A stretch of 9,139 nucleotides of DNA, from contig JAIRZA010000014.1 of assembly GCA_031267475.1 (NCBI GenBank), forward strand, positions 1-9,139, written 5' to 3'. The notes beneath the pieces were generated by a model. That model had not been told where the DNA came from, did no database searches, and saw only the letters and a program-made list of their open reading frames with translations. Numbering within the stretch: the stretch's first letter is position 1; each line of letters begins with the position of its first letter. The position numbers and the translations under genes are program-made. This DNA comes from Spirochaetaceae bacterium. Its GTDB lineage: Bacteria > Spirochaetota > Spirochaetia > Treponematales > Breznakiellaceae. Shown here piece after piece: positions 7,036-9,139 of the stretch.

Positions 7036-7206
7036 ATGTTCATAAACCCGCGTTCAATAGAGCGTCCGTTTGACGGCGTATTTTCCACCGAAGTGGAATG
7101 CGGCCAGAGCCCGCGTCTGTGGACGTGTCTGTACGCCGCCGTACCAGTAACATCCCCCCCCCCCCCCCGGAAAGAAAAAATCATTAAAACCGTTTTTACG
7201 GAATAA
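7036..7206 (+). CDS. Small leader ORF crossing the first poly-C tract (hypothetical)
   Basis: This 56-codon frame starts at an ATG just downstream of the predicted promoter. It reads MFINPRSIERPFDGVFSTEV..., passes through the 15-C tract as SPPPPR, and ends KEKIIKTVFTE at 7206. The frame remains open upstream to an ATG at 6946 and beyond. I recognise no family. With 14 C instead of 15 it would shift into the frame GKKKSL...FQAAV and end at the TGA (7244-7246) that overlaps the glycosyltransferase ATG. It may be a translational leader, the eroded end of an older gene, or non-coding. The rest of the interval from 6919 to 7242 holds only the promoters and the tract. Confidence 0.3.
   Translation: MFINPRSIERPFDGVFSTEVECGQSPRLWTCLYAAVPVTSPPPPRKEKIIKTVFTE
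7154..7168. repeat. Poly-C tract of 15 ahead of glycosyltransferase 1
   Basis: Fifteen consecutive C sit 74 bases before the first glycosyltransferase ATG and inside the small leader frame. It is the longest tract in the window. The next two tracts begin exactly 899 and 1798 bases later. Tract length decides whether the upstream frame ends at 7206 (15 C), on the ATGA of the glycosyltransferase (14 C) or at 7185-7187 (16 C). Confidence 0.85.
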
Positions 7207-7242
7207 ACTTAATGAAAAACCCGCGCTCTTTCAGGCGGCGGT

Positions 7243-8086
7243 ATGATTCCAAAGACGATTCATTATTGCTGGTTTTCAGAACGTCAAAACGATCCGGTTC
7301 CGGAAAAATATCAACACTGCATGGAAACATGGCGCAGGAATTTACCGGATTATGAACTCGTTTTATGGGATTTTGACCGCTTTGATATTAATAGTTCTAT
7401 CTGGGTCAAACAGGCGTTCGAGGCAAAAAAATACGCATTTGTCGCTGACTACATCAGATTTTTTGCCCTATATAACAATGGCGGCGTGTATCTTGATATG
7501 GACATTGAGGCGGTAAAACCGTTTGGCGCTTTGCTTAACCGGAGCATCATGCTGGGCTATGAGGATAACGAGCAGCGAATAGAGTCCGGCTGTTTCGGCG
7601 CGGAAAAAGGTCATCCGTTCATTAAAAAATGTCTGGATTACTACAATGACCGCGAATTTAATGAGCCGGTTATTTTGCCAATAATAATGCAGAATGTGTT
7701 AAACGATTCATTTTCAGGCGAGAATTACGACATTCTGCCTTCTGAATATTTTTCGGCGAAAAGTTATGTTACCGGCGCAATAAAGAAAACAAAAAATACT
7801 TGTACGATTCACCATTATACTGGTTCGTGGTTTTCCGAAGAAGGCAGAAAAGACATGGCCAAAAGGTGGAAATATTTTTCGACATTCGGCGATAACGCTT
7901 TTTCAAGAATATTGTTTATTTTTATAAATTTCCCAAATGTATTTGGAATTTGGATTAACCGGATAAAACAAGATGGTTTTTTACCCGCGTTAAAATACTA
8001 CTGGAACACCTATATTATAGGGAAGAAAAAACAGGAGAAGTCAACACAATGTCCCCCCCCCCCCCCAACACAATTATTCAACTAAA
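7243..8086 (+). CDS. GT32-type glycosyltransferase, copy 1
   Basis: A cytoplasmic or membrane-associated sugar transferase of the DXD-motif family (Gly_transf_sug, GT32), found in capsule and LPS-type polysaccharide loci. It begins MIPKTIHYCWF, has FEAKKYAFVADYIRF, then the nucleotide-sugar/metal motif GGVYLDMDIE with D85-M-D87, GCFGAEKGHPFIKKC (116-130), and IHHYTGSWFSE (189-199). The ATG overlaps an upstream TGA as ATGA and has only a weak ribosome site, which suggests coupling to the leader frame. The C terminus departs from copy 2: instead of stopping after KKKQE it runs through the second poly-C tract as QCPPPPPTQLFN, so its tail changes with tract length. Sugar donor and acceptor are unknown. 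Base composition is more AT-rich than the metal-uptake genes, hinting at separate ancestry. The stop codon is TAA at 8084-8086 or within a base of it. Confidence 0.9.
8033..8051 (+). promoter_or_regulatory. Ribosome binding site and ATG just before the second poly-C tract
   Basis: AGGAG (8033-8037) inside the last codons of glycosyltransferase 1 is followed by ATG at 8049-8051 and then T plus 14 C. The equivalent place after copy 2 has AGGAG at 8933-8937 and ATG at 8945. The parallel supports the 8049 ATG as a genuine start. Confidence 0.5.
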
Positions 8087-8237
8087 AAATCGCTATACGC
8101 GCCTGTGGAGCGTGAGATTAAAGAGGGCGCCGCTCTTGCTTGGATGGCAGCATGATTCCAAAAATTGTGCACTATTGCTGGCTGTCAGGCGACCCGTTTC
8201 CGGAGAAAATTCAGCGCTGCATGGAAACATGGCGTGA
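8049..8237 (+). CDS. Poly-C leader ORF ahead of glycosyltransferase 2 (phase-variable, hypothetical)
   Basis: Starting at ATG 8049, the frame reads MSPPPP and then, at 14 C, runs out of frame over the glycosyltransferase 2 start to end at 8237. At 15 C it would instead read QHNYSTKKSLYAPVEREIKE and end with AALAWMAA at the TGA (8153-8155) that overlaps the glycosyltransferase ATG. At 13 C it would stop after MSPPPPTQLFN. The 15-C version has the most protein-like composition and ends exactly at the next start, so it is probably the functional setting. No family is recognised. It may be a coupling leader rather than a working protein. Confidence 0.4.
   Translation: MSPPPPNTIIQLKNRYTRLWSVRLKRAPLLLGWQHDSKNCALLLAVRRPVSGENSALHGNMA
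8053..8066. repeat. Poly-C tract of 14 between the two glycosyltransferases
   Basis: Fourteen C lie one base after the ATG at 8049 and are also read, in another frame, as the Pro-rich tail of glycosyltransferase 1. One change in length therefore alters two overlapping products at once. The tract begins 899 bases after the first and 899 before the third. Confidence 0.9.
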
Positions 8238-8943
8238 AAATTTGTGTAACTATGAATTCGTTTTATGGAATTTTGAACGCTTTGATATTAACAGCTCAAT
8301 CTGGGTTAAACAGGCGTTTGAGGCAAAAAAATACGCATGCGCCGCTGATTACATCCGGCTCTTTGCTATATATAACAATGGCGGCGTATATCTTGATATG
8401 GACATTGAGGCGGTAAAGCCGTTTGGCGATTTGCTTAACCGGAGCATTATGATGGGCTATGAAGATAACGAGCAGAGAATAGAGGCCGGTTGTTTCGGCG
8501 CGGAAAAAGGTCATCCGTTCATTAAAAAATGTCTGGATTACTACAAAAACCGCGAATTTAATGAGCCGGTTATTCTGCCAATAATAATGCAGAATGTGTT
8601 AAACGATTCATTTTCAGGCGAGAATTATGATATTCTGCCTTCTGAATATTTTTCAGCGAAAAGTTATGTTACCGGCGCGGTAAAGAAAACAAAAAATACT
8701 TGTACGATTCACCATTATACTGGTTCGTGGTTTTCCGAAGATGGCAGGAAAGACATGACCAAAAGATGGAAATATTTTTCGACATTTGGCGACAACGCTT
8801 TTTCAAGGATATTATTTATTTTTGTAAATTTCCCAAACATATTTGGAATTTTGATTAACCGGATAAAACAAGATGGTTTTTTGCCAGCGTTAAAATACTA
8901 TTGTAACACCTATATTATAGGGAAGAAAAAACAGGAGAGTTAA
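8152..8943 (+). CDS. GT32-type glycosyltransferase, copy 2
   Basis: This 263 aa protein is a close paralogue of copy 1, with the same DXD motif (D82-M-D84 in VYLDMDIE) and HHYTGSWFSE. The N terminus (about the first 45 residues) is clearly diverged, lacking three residues near position 12 and reading WLSGDPFPEKIQRC. From RFDINSS onward only about one residue in ten or fewer differs, and the DNA is nearly collinear at an offset of 900 bases. ATG 8152 is chosen over an in-frame TTG at 8140 because it gives the MIPK start shared with copy 1 and forms the ATGA overlap with the leader frame. It ends KKKQES with TAA at 8941-8943, one base before the ATG of the next gene. The different N-terminal half could alter acceptor choice; that is inference. 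Confidence 0.9.
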   Translation: MIPKIVHYCWLSGDPFPEKIQRCMETWRENLCNYEFVLWNFERFDINSSIWVKQAFEAKKYACAADYIRLFAIYNNGGVYLDMDIEAVKPFGDLLNRSIMMGYEDNEQRIEAGCFGAEKGHPFIKKCLDYYKNREFNEPVILPIIMQNVLNDSFSGENYDILPSEYFSAKSYVTGAVKKTKNTCTIHHYTGSWFSEDGRKDMTKRWKYFSTFGDNAFSRILFIFVNFPNIFGILINRIKQDGFLPALKYYCNTYIIGKKKQES

Positions 8944-8944
8944 T

Positions 8945-9139
8945 ATGAATACCCCCCCCCCCCCCGCGAAAAAACATACTCAACAATGTGGTACGATCTT
9001 TGGGAAAGCTATACCAAAAACTGCCTTTCGAAATTCCGCTTGTACATTCTATATACTGGAAGTACTGGCAAAAGTACGGCAGACACCACCAGCGCAGCGG
9101 GTTGTATTTTGAGGTTCATGTAGTGGATCACTGTAATCT
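8945..9139 (+). CDS. Probable radical SAM protein, N-terminal part, poly-C phase-variable and out of frame here
   Basis: AGGAG at 8933-8937 and ATG at 8945 begin MNT, followed by 14 C. From that ATG the present allele gives a 55-residue peptide (MNTPPPPAKKHTQQ...) that stops at 9110-9112. The convincing coding frame is a different one, open from 8949 to the window edge: RKNILNNVVRSLGKLYQKLP, later IYWKYWQKYG and finally GLYFEVHVVDHCNL. The HVVDHCNL end matches the start of the radical SAM iron-sulphur motif (first Cys encoded at 9132-9134), with the remaining cysteines beyond the window. With 13 C (or 16 C) the ATG joins this frame directly. The gene is therefore OFF as written. An internal GTG at 8988 could give some expression. 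Location after glycosyltransferases suggests a role in glycan modification. Confidence 0.65.
8952..8965. repeat. Poly-C tract of 14 at the start of the radical SAM gene
   Basis: Fourteen C begin seven bases after the A of the start codon. Removing one C restores the downstream frame, so this is a start-proximal ON/OFF switch in the OFF position. It lies 899 bases after the preceding tract. Confidence 0.9.

Larger units (their letters stand above)
7372..8938 (+). repeat. Tandem duplication of the glycosyltransferase body (about 670 bases, offset 900)
   Basis: About 7372-8038 and 8272-8938 are direct repeats, with stretches of 60 bases differing at only two to five positions (for example 7681-7740 versus 8581-8640). 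The regions upstream of each copy (leader and first 45 codons) are much less alike. This points to duplication followed by divergence of the front part, or to gene conversion keeping the back parts alike. Confidence 0.85.

Noticed and set aside
7083..7098. Hairpin TTCCAC-CGAA-GTGGAA
   Set aside because: A stable small stem, but with no T-run and inside the leader frame; no clear role.
6774..7184. Minus-strand frame through the poly-G and the TonB start region
   Set aside because: Composition is unlike a protein and it overlaps the TonB gene in another frame.
8140..8151. TTG start adding four residues to glycosyltransferase 2
   Set aside because: The ATG at 8152 matches copy 1 and forms the ATGA overlap.
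8067..8151. In-frame fusion of the poly-C leader to glycosyltransferase 2
   Set aside because: The glycosyltransferase frame has stop codons in this interval, so no tract length can fuse them; only coupling is possible.
7154..8965. CRISPR array suggested by regular spacing
   Set aside because: The repeated elements are homopolymers about 900 bases apart with genes between them, not short repeats with spacers.

Overview
The window looks like a chromosomal segment of a Gram-negative (diderm), probably anaerobic bacterium. The outer membrane is implied by a TonB-dependent receptor and a TonB protein. The genes are dense with short gaps, and base composition is near 50% GC in the left two thirds and visibly AT-richer in the glycosyltransferase genes at the right end. 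I cannot name the lineage; metal-uptake sets of this kind with a DUF364 protein occur in several anaerobic phyla.

Positions 1-2049 (+) hold the end of a substrate-binding protein, a FecCD/BtuC-type permease and its ATPase: a classic importer for metal chelates (iron-siderophore, haem or corrinoid type). A convergent gene at 2115-4229 (-) encodes the matching outer-membrane TonB-dependent receptor. Its divergent neighbour from 4360 (+) begins a two-gene operon: a DUF4213/DUF364 putative heavy-metal-chelation protein and a signal-less ferric-type periplasmic-binding-fold protein. At 6253-6918 (-) lies a TonB energy transducer. Together these form a metal-chelate acquisition locus: receptor, TonB, ABC importer, and two accessory proteins that appear to act in the cytoplasm. 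ExbB and ExbD are not in the window.

Positions 6989-9139 (+) change character to a surface-glycan locus: two near-duplicate GT32-type glycosyltransferases in tandem and the start of a probable radical SAM enzyme.

The most striking signal is a set of four very long poly-C/poly-G tracts (14, 15, 14 and 14 bases) within 5 kb, each inside or beside a coding start. One is in the signal peptide of the TonB-dependent receptor and is in frame (ON). One is four codons into the radical SAM gene and is one base out of frame (OFF). The other two lie just ahead of each glycosyltransferase, where tract length decides whether an upstream reading frame ends exactly on the glycosyltransferase start codon (ATGA overlap). 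The three right-hand tracts begin exactly 899 bases apart, marking a repeated [poly-C, short leader, glycosyltransferase] unit. This reads as a slipped-strand phase-variation system linking nutrient-receptor display with surface-glycan structure. The DNA features are seen directly; the phase-variation function is inferred.
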